Shown here piece by piece: positions 21,641-33,284 of a DNA stretch of 64,000 bases (the stretch's first letter is position 1; each line of letters begins with the position of its first letter). The stretch covers positions 7,820,082 through 7,884,081 of the forward strand of contig NC_080164.1 of NCBI RefSeq assembly GCF_950295315.1, written 5' to 3'. Origin of the DNA: Erinaceus europaeus. Taxonomy: Eukaryota > Chordata > Mammalia > Eulipotyphla > Erinaceidae. The position numbers were made by a program, and so were the translations under genes. The notes beneath the pieces were generated by a model, which did no database searches, was not told the DNA's origin, and worked only from the letters and a program-made list of their open reading frames with translations.

Positions 21641-22774
21641 GTGTCTATCCAGCGTCAGAGCTGGCTCCTAACTTGCTCTCTGTGTGAGTGTGTAAGTTCT
21701 TCCCCTACACACCATCGTGCCAGTTGGGAATGCATCCACCTGACTAAATATATATATATATATAACTACATGTTGGCATTAATCTCCATTAACATAATAT
21801 TGCCATTAAGGGAACATTACCACATCATCCAACCCACAGATGTGACAGGGCCGAGTGTCACAGACACCTCTCAGTGCACTGGACCCTTAAGTCAAAATGG
21901 AAAGTTTAAAACACCTTCTACAGGCAGCCACTGGCATTATTTCATATTTATACTCCTCTTGCTAATCTCGTCCAGTGAACTCTCACTCTACGAAAATGTA
22001 ATGGGAATATTTAATTTGAAAATTTTATGGAGTAAGCATCTGTCTAAAGACTTCATTGCTATTTTCTCTAGGATAAGTGGGGAATGCAATGAGGAGGGAA
22101 AAAAAAGAGAGAGAGAAAGAGAGAATGGTTTCCCACGTGCTAGTGAGAGCAGTGGAAAATCCATGCAAAGTCTTTCCAGGAAAACATTCCTACAGATCAC
22201 TGTGTAAGTACTTAAATGTTGGTATAGAAAATAAATCCAATCTTCCTAATGAGATTGAGCAAAAATGCTGGAAAAGCCCCCACAGCCATCATGAAGTGGA
22301 GACAGAGAAATGCAAAGCAATTTGAGAAAGTCACAGATCCGGAGAGTGACAGCACTGATCCAGGAGTCAGCCCCACCCCAAATCCCAGCATGTGAAGAGC
22401 CTGGGGGTGAATCAGGGGCTGGGGTGGAGTGTTCATTGCCACCCTGGAGGTAAGAGAGAGGAGGCTCCATCAATCACTGACTATCGCTCCAGATCTAGAG
22501 TGTGGTTATGTCAAATGTCGTCCTATTCTGTTCTGAAGTTTGTCCCCAAAATATTTGTCAGATTAGTTACAAACATATGTTTAGGGCCATGCTGTGGAAC
22601 ATATTTTTACCCACATAGGGTAAAAATTGAAATTCATACAGGAGCATAAGTACAGTTCGTATATGTCTGCTTCTTGCATGAACTAAATGAGTGAACTCAC
22701 ACCTTATTTAGTAGAAAGAGAAGTTTCAAGGATAGACAGACACTGATACCTGTCCTAGCTCAGGTATAGCTTTG
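21641..22774. other. AT-rich single-copy interval with a long chance frame
   Basis: It contains a 190-codon plus-strand frame (21635-22207) that runs across a short (TA)n tract near 21750 and a GA-rich stretch at 22100-22125. The composition explains its length and I recognise no domain in it. A 17-18-base poly(A) lies at about 22775-22792. Confidence 0.4.
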
Positions 22775-22792
22775 GAAAAAAAAAAAAAAAAA

Positions 22793-24018
22793 GCTCAATT
22801 CCTGATTCTCTTAAAGGAAGATAAGTATTTTCTCATAATTTTTCATAAGGACTATATTACATTTCTTCAGTAACCAGGAATATATATATTCCAATTGGTT
22901 GCCATGGTTTGCAGCACCTGTGCTTTGGAACAGAAGTGAGAGCCCCAGGATCAGCATAGAGAATTGACAATAAATACAGTTAGCAAAGAAAAATGTCTCC
23001 ATAAACAGCAGATTTGCCCAAACCCTCCATCTTTGTAACTGGATAGAAATCTAAGTGCAGCCTAATAAGAAGAGCCTAGAACCCATTCCAATCTACTGTT
23101 TTCCTTTCCTGCCCTGAAGCTGATCCGTTTATTAGAATGCATGTTCAATATGACTAGCTCACCGAACAATTTTGTGGATTATATAGTTTGATGTGTACAG
23201 AATGTGTCCAAAAAGAAAGACATTGCTCTCCATTAGAAATGGATGGTGTATGAGTTATTTTAGATGAAAAGGTACCTGAAGGTGCTGAGAAGGCAGCAAA
23301 AAGGAGAGTAACATTGAGATGACTCTGGAAAGAAAACAATGGTGCATTTGATTAAGAAATAGACTTAAGTAAAATTTATGGAAAAGCATTATCACAAAAG
23401 CCAGAAAGCTAACTAGCTGGGTGGGAGTGAGGTCCCTCAAAATTAGTCTAGCTGTCTGCCTGGAGTTGGGTGGAATGAAATACTGAGGAATAGTTATGAT
23501 GGGCAGCTCTGTATCCAATGGCTAGAGCAACTGGGAAATTCCCACATAGGTCAGAATCTTCACAGAACACCAGTGAAACAGAGTTCTTGGTGGTACAGGG
23601 AGAACACGTGTGGAATATGGAAACTGCCTGATTATCAAACAAACCACTATGATGCTACATAGCTGAGGAGAAAGTTATCAATGATCAACACATCACATAA
23701 TCTACTGTTGGGTCATTTGGTTATGGATAAATCCTGATGGTATCACTATTATACTTGGAACGGAATATGTGTCTAATGAAATTTCATGAGAAAACTCAAG
23801 AAATAAGATGATAAGATGATAGAGGCAAGAATGAAACAATGAATCAAAAGGGGAGAAAAAGAGAAAGTGAGAGGAAGAAAGAAATGTTAATCATTGACTC
23901 CAAAGTAGCCAGAATTGGGATTCAAAGGAGGAGGACTTGGCCCAAGTTTCCCATTCAGTGGGTCTGTAATTTATAGTTTGGTTTCAGTGGGAACCCTTCA
24001 ATTCCTTTTATAAAAGAT

Positions 24019-24019
<1 letters not shown>
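22793..24019. other. Single-copy interval
   Basis: About 1.2 kb without recognised repeats, AT-rich. The small minus-strand frames at 23154-23642 have no recognisable family. Confidence 0.4.

Positions 24020-24114
<95 letters not shown>
24020..24114. repeat. (TG)n(GA)n compound microsatellite
   Basis: About 31 TG units followed by about 15 GA units, nearly uninterrupted, so probably highly polymorphic. Confidence 0.97.
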
Positions 24115-24115
<1 letters not shown>

Positions 24116-24284
24116 AAAAAAAGGAGTAACCTGGACTCAACATGATCATAAATCAAAGGACTGCAGAGCAAAGATTTCTTTATCTTTGCTAGGTATTGAA
24201 GAATTCAATGTACCCTTTAAAAAAGGCAACTACCCCTTTTCAAAATCTACATAAAGTACTCACACACAGCCCTCTAAAAATTGC

Positions 24285-24400
24285 CTGACAGGCTGTGGAA
24301 TGTTGCATGTGATTTTAACCAAGTCATTTTATATCCCTATGACACAATTTGGCCATGTATAAAATATAATAAAAATAGCCAACTTCAATTTTTTACACAT
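24285..24400 (+). mobile_element. MIR fragment (probable)
   Basis: 'gtgattttaaccaagtcatt' followed by 'atccctatgacacaatttgg' and 'catgtataaaatataataaa' mirrors the order of the plus-strand MIR core. A possible further MIR/L2-like tail is at 24780-24830 ('agtgcctaacatgtaatagg'). Confidence 0.5.
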
Positions 24401-24961
24401 TTCCTTGAAATATTTGGAACCATAAGTGGTTACTCTGAAGAGAATATCCAATGTGTGAAACAGGAAGTATTGACATTAGAATATAATTATGTGGTGTGGA
24501 ACTAGGGGGCTTTCTAGTCGTAATCCAAATGTTCCAATACTCTTCTTAAAGAGTATTCTTTTAGTTGTAAATAAAACACTTCATTTTCAGTAGATCATCA
24601 ACTAATATACACAAACCAAATATCAATTATTGATGGGACTGGGCAATGTAACATGTAATTCAATAAAAATATCTGTGACTGCAGGTAGGAAGGTTTGGGT
24701 TTAAGTCCCAGTTTTCACACATAGAAATTGGTTGTGCCTAGTCAAATTTCTGATTTTCATTTCCCAGTGAATTTCACCAACATAGTGCCTAACATGTAAT
24801 AGGACAGTGATGAATGAAAGAATAAATGGAAATAGCCAAGATCCAACAAAAAATGGCAAGCACATTCTCTCTAACACTTAACACTTGCCACAATATAGTT
24901 GTATTTTCACTAGCATTGCTAGTAGTAAATGAACTATACCTCTTTCTGAATCCTTCAAAAT
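24401..24961. other. Single-copy interval
   Basis: AT-rich. A very degraded SINE head may be present at 24640-24720 ('gactgggcaatgtaacatg'...'gactgcaggtagg'). No gene is recognised. Confidence 0.35.
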
Positions 24962-26415
24962 AGACTTATTTTTTTATTTATAAAAAAGAAACACTGACAA
25001 AACCATAGGATAAGAGGGGTACAACTCTACACAGTTCCCACCACCAGAACTCATATCCCATCCCCTGTCTTGATAGATTTCCTATTCTTTATCCCTCTGG
25101 GAGTATGGACCCAAGGTCATTGTGGGATGCAGAAGGTGGAAGGTCTGGCTTCTGTAACTGCTTCCCCACTGAACATGGGTGTTGACAGTTCGATCCATAC
25201 TCCCAGCCTGTCTCTCTCTTTCCCTAGTGGGGTGGGGTTCTAGGGAATTGGAGCTCCAGGACATATTGGTGGGGTCGTCTGTCAAGGGAAATCTGTTTGG
25301 CATCATGTTAGCATCTGGAACCTGGTGGCTGATAAGAGAGTTAACATATAATGCCAAACAAGTTGTTGACTAATCATGAACCTAAAGGCTGGAGTAGTGC
25401 AGATAAAGAGTTGGGGGGAGGCTCCGTTTTGTAGATAGCTAGTAAGCATATTAGTTATATTTCAAAGGGCCTGTGGCTATACTACTTTTTTTTCCCCCCC
25501 TAAGCCTGACATCTGATATGCAGGTGGATTCTAGTTATTGTCTGAGGAGATGATGTCATGGCTGGAAAAGGGACCAGAAACCTGGATCAGGGAAAAAGAG
25601 TAGCTCCCAAATATGGGAAAGGTGTATGAATATTGTTGACTGTAAACCCCATTTGTGATTTGATGTGCTCTGGCACCCATATTCAGCTTAGGAGCCCATG
25701 TGACCTCTGCATCCCTCTAGATCCAATCTCACAGTCTGTATTCATCAGCAGGAACATTCCAAGCTGCCCCAATATCAGGACCCATCTTCCTCAGGTGTAG
25801 CACAGAATATGTTGTCCAGCCTCCCTTCAGAGGATGGAACATTCTCTACCACTGTTGATCCAAGTTGAGGGCAAGGTCCTATGGAGGTCCACAAAGGGGC
25901 CTGTTTTGTTGTTCCTGATATAGATGACCAGTAACAATGGAGAGAGGGATTTATTCGAGGTCTAGGCCCATCCTGTCTGTTTGGGAATCTCAGGACTCCC
26001 CAACTAGGGCCCCAGCTATGATGGGGTGGCCTGATAGTGACTAAAGAGTCATTGTTAAAGGATACCAGTCTCTTGCCCTTATTCAGCGTTTTCAGTCCTT
26101 GCTTTGATAAGGACAGCTTGGGAGTGAGTGAGGGAAGTTATTAATAGGAAATAGGTGATGAGGGTATCTAAGTCTAAGTAGACACTATTTCATTAGGAAC
26201 TTCATACTGACTCACTGTAGACTATTGTGTACTTTTGCTTTCAGGTATATATTTTGAGCTAATTTATGGACACATGTGAATATATGCCCTATCTCATGGG
26301 ACCTGGTCTATATCTAGGTTTTTGAGACTTTGTTGGGAAGTGAACCACCTGGAATGGAATTAGAGAATCTTATGAAAGGAAAGGTTTCACCCAAGTCATG
26401 AGGCTGAAACTAACT
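24962..26415 (-). mobile_element. H element, long copy
   Basis: T-rich end at 24968-24982, then the standard H block. It extends well past the usual truncation points and stays alignable with the 42.8 kb copy to about 26415 ('gtctatatctaggtttttg', 'aggaaaggtttcacccaag'). No sense-strand frame exceeds 91 codons, so this part is non-coding. Confidence 0.88.
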
Positions 26416-27200
26416 ATTTCAATAAGACCAGGAAGGCAGAGGCTGAGTGGCTAACTTGAGGTGTTGGTTTATTTAAGCTCTTCTGCAGATTTTCAGGATG
26501 AATATCTCTAGCAATGGCAACCAAAGAGATCATTTCTGGGAGTCTTTTCACAGTGTATAAGGATGTGGATGTGTGTGTGTGTGTGTGTGTGTGTGTTGTT
26601 ATTATTGATTATGATGATAAGTGTTACCAAAGAAACAGTAATGATAACACAACTGCTTGCACTGCTCAAAGCTCTTTAAAAAGAAATGAAATACTTATTC
26701 TTGTAGCCGATTTAGTGAAATTTCTTTCCCACAACCAACTCAGTGGAGCCAAAAGAAAGGCAAAAGTTTTCCACCTTGCTGTTTAATTGGCATTCTGACA
26801 TTTGGCTTCTTGTACCTCTCAGAAGCTTGACCACAATGACTCGCCTTATTCATGCCAAGTGGCATTAGAGCTCTGTTAACACTCGGTAGAGAGGCACTAG
26901 CAAAAAGTCTCCTTGTGGTTACAATGTGACTTCATTTAGCTGACATGAGCAAAGAAAACACCCAATAAGTCTGGATAGTTTCTTCATGAACAAACAGGAA
27001 ACAGAAACCAAGCAAAGGCATAGATGAGTGTAAGAAGTTGGTGAGGTGCTGGGGGTGGCTGGCTGGTAGACTTTTAAGGGACTAAAGAGATATACGAAAG
27101 TTTAAACATCATCAGAGAGAGTCTGGGAGGGTCTGTGCATTGTTGGTCAGTTGGGAAGCAAACCAGCAAAGTTATGTGACATGCTTTCAGCAGTCTCCCT
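26416..27200. other. Single-copy interval with short (GT)n
   Basis: A (GT)n run lies at 26570-26597. Nothing else is recognised. A frame of 90 codons (26514-26786) crosses the microsatellite. Confidence 0.4.
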
Positions 27201-27204
27201 CTTT

Positions 27205-27714
27205 TATTTTTATTATTATTATTATTTATTTTTTAATCATAGTTTTATGAATAGCTGTCACGGGAAGCCTTTGTTGAAAAGGACTGGATAGGCACCACTT
27301 TTGGATAATGTGCTTGGGGAAAAGGGATACCTTCCACGTTTTGGAGACTGTTCATTTGTAGAGAGACCTGTTTGTGGTTATCTGAGGGTTTTAAATCATC
27401 CACAACTCCAGAAAGGCATAGGACCATTTTTTTTTTTTCAGCTCATTTGGAATCGCAGGTATAATTGCATGTAAAATTGATGAGATAGTACTAGTGACCA
27501 CATTTTCTGGAGACATGAAACTATTCATGGTTAAGGGAAATAACTTCTTATGCCCTTCTTTTTCTTCAGAACCAATCCGCTGTGGGTGCTGGAGGCTATG
27601 TCCCTGTTTGCATCCTATGTTCTCTAGATAAAACTCTTCTCCTACTGGAATCCTACTAGTATTAAGACCTGAAGACATTCTGCTTTTTTGTTTCATTTCA
27701 TCCTTTCTGAGCAT
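27205..27714 (-). pseudogene. Candidate frameshifted retrocopy of an unidentified gene
   Basis: On the minus strand a 107-codon frame (27714-27391) overlaps a second frame (27427-27245, 60 codons). The switch occurs at a 12-base A-run (27427-27438 on plus). The residues read like ordinary globular or charged protein (for example 'SGLNTSRIPVGEEFYLENIG', 'SEEKEGHKK', 'IPFPQAHYPKVVPIQSFSTK') rather than a translated repeat. About 14 nt after the second stop comes an A/AAT-rich tract (27205-27238) that could be a decayed poly(A) tail. No intron-like interruption is visible. The parent gene is not recognised; chance frames remain possible. Upstream it is bounded by a SINE. Confidence 0.4.
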
Positions 27715-27735
27715 TTAACAGAATAAACAACAACT

Positions 27736-28015
27736 GGACCCAGACAGTGGCATACATGGTTTAGTGAACGTTGTACTAAGCTCAAGAACACACTCGAGGA
27801 TTTCGGTTTGAACACCTGGATCCCCACCTGCAGGGGTCACACTTCATAAGCAGAGAAGCAGATCTGCAGATATCTCCCTTTCTCTCTGTCTCTCCCTCCC
27901 CTCTCAATTTCCTTCTGCCTTATCCAATAAAAAATGGGAAAAAATGGCCATCAGGAGCAGTGGATTCATAGTACCGAATACTAAATAGAAATAACTTTGG
28001 AGCCGAAAAAAAATC
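27736..28015 (+). mobile_element. SINE-B with C-tail
   Basis: 'gacccagacagtggcataca' head, 'tttcggtttgaacacctgg' box B region, 'ccccacctgcaggggtcac', CT-rich middle, 'aaaaatggccatcaggagca' C-tail and a terminal poly(A). Confidence 0.85.
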
Positions 28016-28560
28016 ACAACAACAAAAAGTTCTAGGAACCATTCTTTTCTAGTAAGAACTCAACAAAATGAAGTATTTAGACCCACAATTCTTAGCTTTT
28101 AATATTTTGATTATACCATTCTATCTTCCTCTTGCCTCTAGAGTTCCTGATAAAGAATCTGATGAAAGGTTAATAGTTTAATTCTGTATGTTAGATTCTT
28201 CCTTTCCCTAGCAGCTTGAAATATTTCTCCATGCTTTTAGATTATGTTACTACGGTGTTTAGTGGTGTAGAATGTATTGGATTCAGAAACTAAGGTGTTC
28301 ATTTAACTCCTTCAGCGTCTATATTTTGAACATTCATTTCACAGCTCCCAATAACACAGTCATTTTTCTGGTGGAGGTCACTAATTTGCAGAGAATGCCT
28401 TCGTTCTTTATAAACCTATCCTTTCCAACACCTTTGAACTCAGAGATATGATACTTTTATCTTCTATCCCTGATATTCTCTGTCAAGTTGATTTATTATA
28501 CTTGCTAGGCCTCTTGTGTAAACTTTAACTCCATCCAAACTCCCTTCACATTTGGTAGCT
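28016..28560. mobile_element. Old L1-related sequence (probable)
   Basis: AT-rich. 'tcttgcctctagagttcctg', 'ataaagaatctgatgaaagg' and 'aatatttctccatgctttta' read like a degraded mammalian interspersed repeat, perhaps L1. No clear boundaries, so the call is tentative. Confidence 0.35.
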
Positions 28561-28575
28561 CTGTTTGGAGTCTTC

Positions 28576-28873
28576 GTCTTCTTCTTTTTTTTTAATTTAA
28601 TTTAATTTATTTATTTATTCCCTTTTGTTGCCCTTGTTGTTTTATTGTTGTAGTTATTATTGTTGTCGTCGTTGTTGGATAGGACAGAGAGAAATGGAGA
28701 GAGGAGGGGAAGACAGAGAGGGGGAGAGAAAGATAGACACCTGCAGACCTGCTTCACCGCCTGTGAAGCGATTCCCCTGCAGGTGGGGAGCCGGGGTTCG
28801 AACCAGGATCCTTATGCCGGTCCTTGTGCTTTGCGGCACCTGCGCTTAACCTGCTGCGCTACAGCCCGACTCC
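28576..28873 (-). mobile_element. SINE-A, full length, young
   Basis: Complete body from a T-rich tail to the head 'ctgcgctacagcccgactcc'. A perfect 15-bp target-site duplication 'ctgtttggagtcttc' lies at 28561-28575 and 28874-28888. The body is almost identical to the copy at 17297-17594, which implies recent activity of one source family. Confidence 0.97.
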
Positions 28874-28888
28874 CTGTTTGGAGTCTTC

Positions 28889-29394
28889 TTTGTGTACTTT
28901 CTAACTTTGGTGAAATTATCTCTGAGCTCTTGACTTTGTGTCTGTCTATTAAAGTATGCTTCTTGAATTGTCTTCATAATGTGTTACCAGCCATGTATAC
29001 TCTATCCTACCAAATTAGCCTCCTGAGAGAGAAGTAAAAATTTCCCCAAATATAGAAACCTACCCATTCTGTGTTGCAAGGATTACTGAAAGAAATTCTA
29101 CATGAAAAGAAGCCAAGGAATTCCAACTCTAAATAAAGTGATGGGTGGAAGAGTAGAACCAGGAACACAAAGGACAATTGTCTTCAGGAAATAAAAAAAA
29201 AAGATAGGAAGGGGGGGCAAAATAGAGAAATATAACCAGAGTTGTTGAACTAAGCTCAACTTAAGAAAATACTGTGGAGAAGCATTGCATTTTATAAGCA
29301 CTCTATTGTAAGTGGAAACTTCAATGTTTTAAATAAAACTAAAGTTGGCCCCAAAAAGTTAGAATTTAGTAAAGTTAGTAAGTTAGTAAATGTT
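28889..29394 (+). mobile_element. Old L1, upstream part (probable)
   Basis: 'gcaaggattactgaaagaaa' + 'ttctacatgaaaagaagcc' is reminiscent of old L1 or HAL1 elements. It leads directly into a firmer ORF2 match. The boundaries and internal order are unclear. Confidence 0.45.
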
Positions 29395-29810
29395 AGTAAG
29401 TTAGAAACAGCACTTATGGCAACCCAATGACTTTTCAAGGAAATTGAACAACGTGTCCAAAATTTGTGTGGAACCACAGAAAATTCATGAACTGCCAAAG
29501 CACCCCAGAGAAAAATTGAAATAATCAGAGGTAGTACATTCCACAACTTCTGCTTGTCCTACGAAGAAATAGTGACTTAAACAGCAGAGTATTGCAATAA
29601 ATATGGACACTTGGATCAGTGGAACAAAATTAATAATACAGATACGAGCCCACACATTAACAGCCACCTAATATATGACAAGGAGACCAAAACCACATAA
29701 TAGGAGAAAAATGTTTCTCTCAACAAATAGGACAGGGAAAACTGGACTTATAAGTAGAAAAGTGAAACTAGACCACCAAAATCAGATCAAAATGGAATGA
29801 AGACACCAGA
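29395..29810 (+). mobile_element. L1 ORF2 C-terminal fragment, decayed
   Basis: The order of motifs matches the mammalian L1 ORF2 region after the reverse transcriptase: 'gaactgccaaagcacccc' (a gccaaagcaatcttgag site), 'acacttggatcagtggaac', 'cccacacattaacagccacc', 'atatatgacaaggagaccaa', 'acaaataggacagggaaaac' + 'tgg', and 'aagtgaaactagaccacc'. Many stops and indels show that it is long dead. Confidence 0.8.
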
Positions 29811-30135
29811 AAAGAGTTTCTCCCAGTCTCTGACTCACTTTGGATGTAACCTGTAGGAATAGTGTTGGTGAGATGAATTAGAAAGAGAGGTAAAAATATA
29901 GGATGACCTCACTTGTAGGTGAAACTTGGGAAATGGATGGAAAGAAAAACTAAGGTTAAACTTGGATTGGGGTGGGGGAGAGTGTATGAGTTGCTCCAGC
30001 GCAAGGCATTGTGGGGAAGAACTAGAAGAAGGGTGTCTGTAGGGGGAGGCTGGGGCCCTAAGTTGGGTTGTGAGTGTTTTGCAGACACCTATCATGTAGA
30101 CCTAGAAAACTGTGCCCATTTGTAAATAACAGAGC
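29811..30135 (+). mobile_element. L1 3' end and UTR, decayed
   Basis: Continues from the ORF2 fragment: 'gatgacctcacttgtaggtg' resembles the 'tctcactcataggtgg' site near the end of L1, followed by a G-rich stretch (29968-29985) and a terminal A-run near 30145. Confidence 0.65.
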
Positions 30136-30357
30136 TAGATGAGGAAAAAAAAAATGAAGTTTCCAGTATGTGAACTCTCTGTGCTAAGGTCTCCTAATTT
30201 CCCACACAGGTAAGCTGACTATTCCCTCCTTCCCCTTTAAGGAGCTTTTCATTTTCATGAGACATTGTTATTCTAGGTATCTAAAGCTGGTTAAATTTTT
30301 GTTGTAGCAGATTCTTCTGTGCATGGTAAATGTGTAGCGGTACCTTTGACTTCACTG
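30136..30357. other. Short single-copy interval
   Basis: No recognised repeat or gene. Confidence 0.4.
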
Positions 30358-30960
30358 TTTATTTTTATTTATTTTTTTAATTGAAGAATTAATGATTTGC
30401 AGTCAACAGTAAACACATTTGTTGGTACATATATAAAATTTCTCAGTTTTCTACAAAACATCGGTCCTCCTCCTAGGCCACCAAGCACCAGGACCTGAAC
30501 ACTCCTCTTCTCCCAGAGTGCTTTACTTTGGTGTAATCTTCTTCTAGCGTTTGCCCTTCTTCCTTAGTCAGTCAACAGCATCAGGTTGAGCCTGATGTCT
30601 GCTTGTTGCTGGCTTTGAAAGTGACTGGGATCCATGTGGATTCAGTTGGCTAGGAAGGATCATCAGTTTCCCCAATAAATGGGTACTCACGGGATGCACC
30701 ACGAGAAGGTCGATCCAATTTGGTGTAATACACCAAACCCAGTCCGAGTTCTGCTTTGAGTTTTCCCTTCTATTCTTATTTTTCAACTTCTATTTATGAG
30801 TGAGATCATCCCCTATTCATTTCCTCTCTCTGACTTATTTCACTTAACATGATTCCTTTAAGTTCCATTTAAGATGGGGTAAAGAAGGTGAAGTCACCAT
30901 TTTTAATAGCTGAGTAGTATTCCACCAGTACCTTCTTTCCCTAGGTATAACAGATGAGAT
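30358..30960 (-). mobile_element. L1 3' end with poly(A), reverse orientation
   Basis: The left edge (T-rich, 30358-30380) is the poly(A). Reading leftwards in sense it contains the 3' UTR segment shared with 19815-19960 and, at the right, 'gctgagtagtattccacc', the reverse complement of the ORF2-terminal 'ggaatactactcagc' motif. Confidence 0.88.
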
Positions 30961-31164
30961 TTTCTTCATGCTTGGTCAAACACACCCCCAGGGTATTTTT
31001 AAATGTTTAAACCCCCCCCCCATTTAAATGAATACACACAAAGTACATCAGCAGTGAATTCTTCCAAGGGGATTGTACAGAAGGAAGACAATCAGTCTTT
31101 TATGCTTTTTGCCACAAGAATCGTTGCTAAGGTGTAGTTCCTGCCTGTGGTTACTATTACTTGT

Positions 31165-31345
31165 GGCCATTTTCTTTCCTTTTGATAGAGGGAAAAGGAC
31201 ATAAATAGAGGGGGGATACCTGCAGCACTGCTCCACCACTCACAAAGCTTCCTTTCTGCACATGGAGACATAGATTATTGCACATAGATTATTGCACATG
31301 GTAACATGTGTGCTGTACCAGGTATATCTCCATCCAGTCTGGGGA
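31165..31345 (-). mobile_element. SINE-B
   Basis: 'gtggccattttctttccttt' then the GA segment, 'acctgcagcactgctccacc', and head-side 'ggtaacatgtgtgctgtacc'. A 17-bp unit 'cacatagattattg' is duplicated internally around 31268-31298. Confidence 0.8.
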
Positions 31346-31494
31346 GACAGTCTTACAAAGATGGACTTTGGGGCATTCATCACTTTAATGACTTTCTCTG
31401 GCATCCTGTAGACATTTAATAAAGGTGGCTCATTCCCTGAGGAAAAAGTAACTCATGAAGTCATTAGATGACTATCAGAAATACACAATAGTAG

Positions 31495-31695
31495 GGCCAA
31501 ACACACATTGATAATGGCATATCCGGTTGAACTCATACATTGCAATAAGCAAGGACTCTAGTTTAAGTCCTTGGTTTCCACCCACAGGGAGAAAGCTTCT
31601 TGAGTGGAGGACAGTGGTGCATAGTCCCTCTCTCCCTCTCAATTTCTTTCTGTTGTTATACAGTTAATAATAGATAAATAAAATATTTAAAATAA
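31495..31695 (+). mobile_element. SINE-B, diverged
   Basis: 'gcaataagcaaggactctag', 'caagtccttggtttccaccc'-like box B region, 'cagggagaaagcttcttgag', CT-rich middle and an ATAAATAAA tail. Confidence 0.75.
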
Positions 31696-31787
31696 ACATA
31701 TAATGGAGACATAGAGTAAAGCAATTACAAAGATTTGTCCCAAATCAGTAGCATTTTCAGATAGTAAGCTTTCTTTCTTTTCTTCTT

Positions 31788-32050
31788 TTTTTTTATTGCC
31801 ACCAGGGTTATAGGAAACACTAAAAATCCATTGCTCCCACTGGCCACTTTTTTCCATTTTCTTTTAATTTTACAGGACAGAGAGAAATTGAGAATGGAGG
31901 GGAGAGATAGAAGGAGAGAGAAAGAAACCTGCAAACCTACTCACCACTCATGAAGTGGACCTCTTGTAGGTAGGGAGCTGGGACTTGAACCCAAGTCCTT
32001 GTGCATGGTACTATGTGTGTGGTTTACCTGGTGCACTACCATTTGGCCTC
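31788..32050 (-). mobile_element. SINE-B with C-tail
   Basis: Reverse C-tail 'attgccaccagggttatagg' and 'ccattgctcccactggcc', then 'ggacagagagaaattgagaa', 'acctgcaaacctactcacca' and head 'ggtgcactaccatttggcct'. Confidence 0.88.
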
Positions 32051-32195
32051 TTAAACTTTCTATTCATTGAATTTCTGGGTCAGTACATTCCTTTAACATC
32101 TTAAAAGGATTCTCCGCTAGGTGGAAAAGGATACTATCCATTCTCAAATGATGGATTTCCAAGCTCAGAAAATAGTTCTTAGAAAAGTAAATTCT

Positions 32196-32275
32196 GGGGG
32201 CCTGGTGTTAGAACAGTGGGTCAAGCTGTAACCCTGGATGCAAAAAAAGAAAAATAAATAAATAAATATTTTTTT
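32196..32275 (+). mobile_element. SINE fragment, internally deleted
   Basis: Short head ('gggggcctggtgttagaaca') jumping straight to an A-rich AAATAAATA tail, with the SINE body missing. Confidence 0.5.
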
Positions 32276-33187
32276 TTCAAAACATCTTAGGAGTCAGTAG
32301 CTGTATGCATAGTCTCACACAATTTACAGCCTAGCCAGAAGGTGATGTCACTGACTAAGGAATTTATTCCATACCTCGTTTTCCCATGGCAGGATTTACA
32401 CTCTCTTGGAGAAGGCTGAGTTGGCAAAGAGAATCTAGAGTGAGCAACACAGACCCAGGGCAGGCACAAACTATTCTTTCAGAGTAAAGCCCCTATTCCT
32501 GTGTGGTTTTTTATCAGCCAAACTATGAAGGTTTAACTTATTTTGTACAGTGTAAAATTGTTTACTGTGGTAGGACAGAGGGTAACTTCAAACAGAATGA
32601 CAGAAAATCACAATGGCGAGGAGAGAGCAGGGGAATGAGTGCTCATTGCTGCGGTAGAGTCCTTGCAGGGATCCGGTAAACTCAGGCAACTGATGAAACC
32701 CGACATGAAGTCCACTGGTTGGCTTAGATGACCCCAGTCATAGAAACCAGAGATGTCAGCCTTGAATCTCCCAGTCTAGGGACTCTTGTGAAGTTAAGAC
32801 AAAGATTCTATCTTTTCCTTGTTTATCCTAAAAAAATGTAACTTTTGGTGAAAATGAAAAGGCTTTTGCCCCCAACTTGTGTAAAGAATTAAATGTGTAT
32901 ATCTGGTCACTTGTCCATGTTAGCACAACATTTATGATCCATTCAGGCAGAATTTATGAGATCTGAAATTTATAAAGTTTGGATAGAAAACAACTGTATA
33001 GCCATTCCAATGGATACTTCTAAAATAAAAAATAAACATCTTTAATGAGGTGTTGTAGATTATTAACTTCCAATAAATTAACCTCAACACTACTTAGGAA
33101 TATCTGTTAGGACTTTTTTTTTTTTCCCCTTCATTTTTATGACACCTCATAGGATTGCTCAGCAAAGCTTTCACCTGAAATCTGACA
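32276..33187. other. Single-copy interval
   Basis: About 900 bp with no recognised repeat or gene. Confidence 0.4.
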
Positions 33188-33284
33188 ACTTTTTTTTTTA
33201 ATTTTCTATTTATAAAAAGGAAACATTGACTAAACCAAAGGATAAGAGGGTTACAACTCTACACAATTCCCACCACCATAACTC
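33188..33284 (-). mobile_element. H element, very short 5'-truncated copy
   Basis: Only the 3'-terminal about 97 bp of H is present: T-run, 'atttataaaaaggaaacatt', 'aagagggttacaactctac' and 'ttcccaccaccataactc'. Typical of premature termination of reverse transcription. Confidence 0.88.

Noticed and set aside
21635..22207. 190-codon open reading frame, the longest in the window
   Set aside because: It crosses a (TA)n tract and a GA-rich stretch and has no recognisable domain. About one frame of this length is expected by chance in 64 kb read in six frames.
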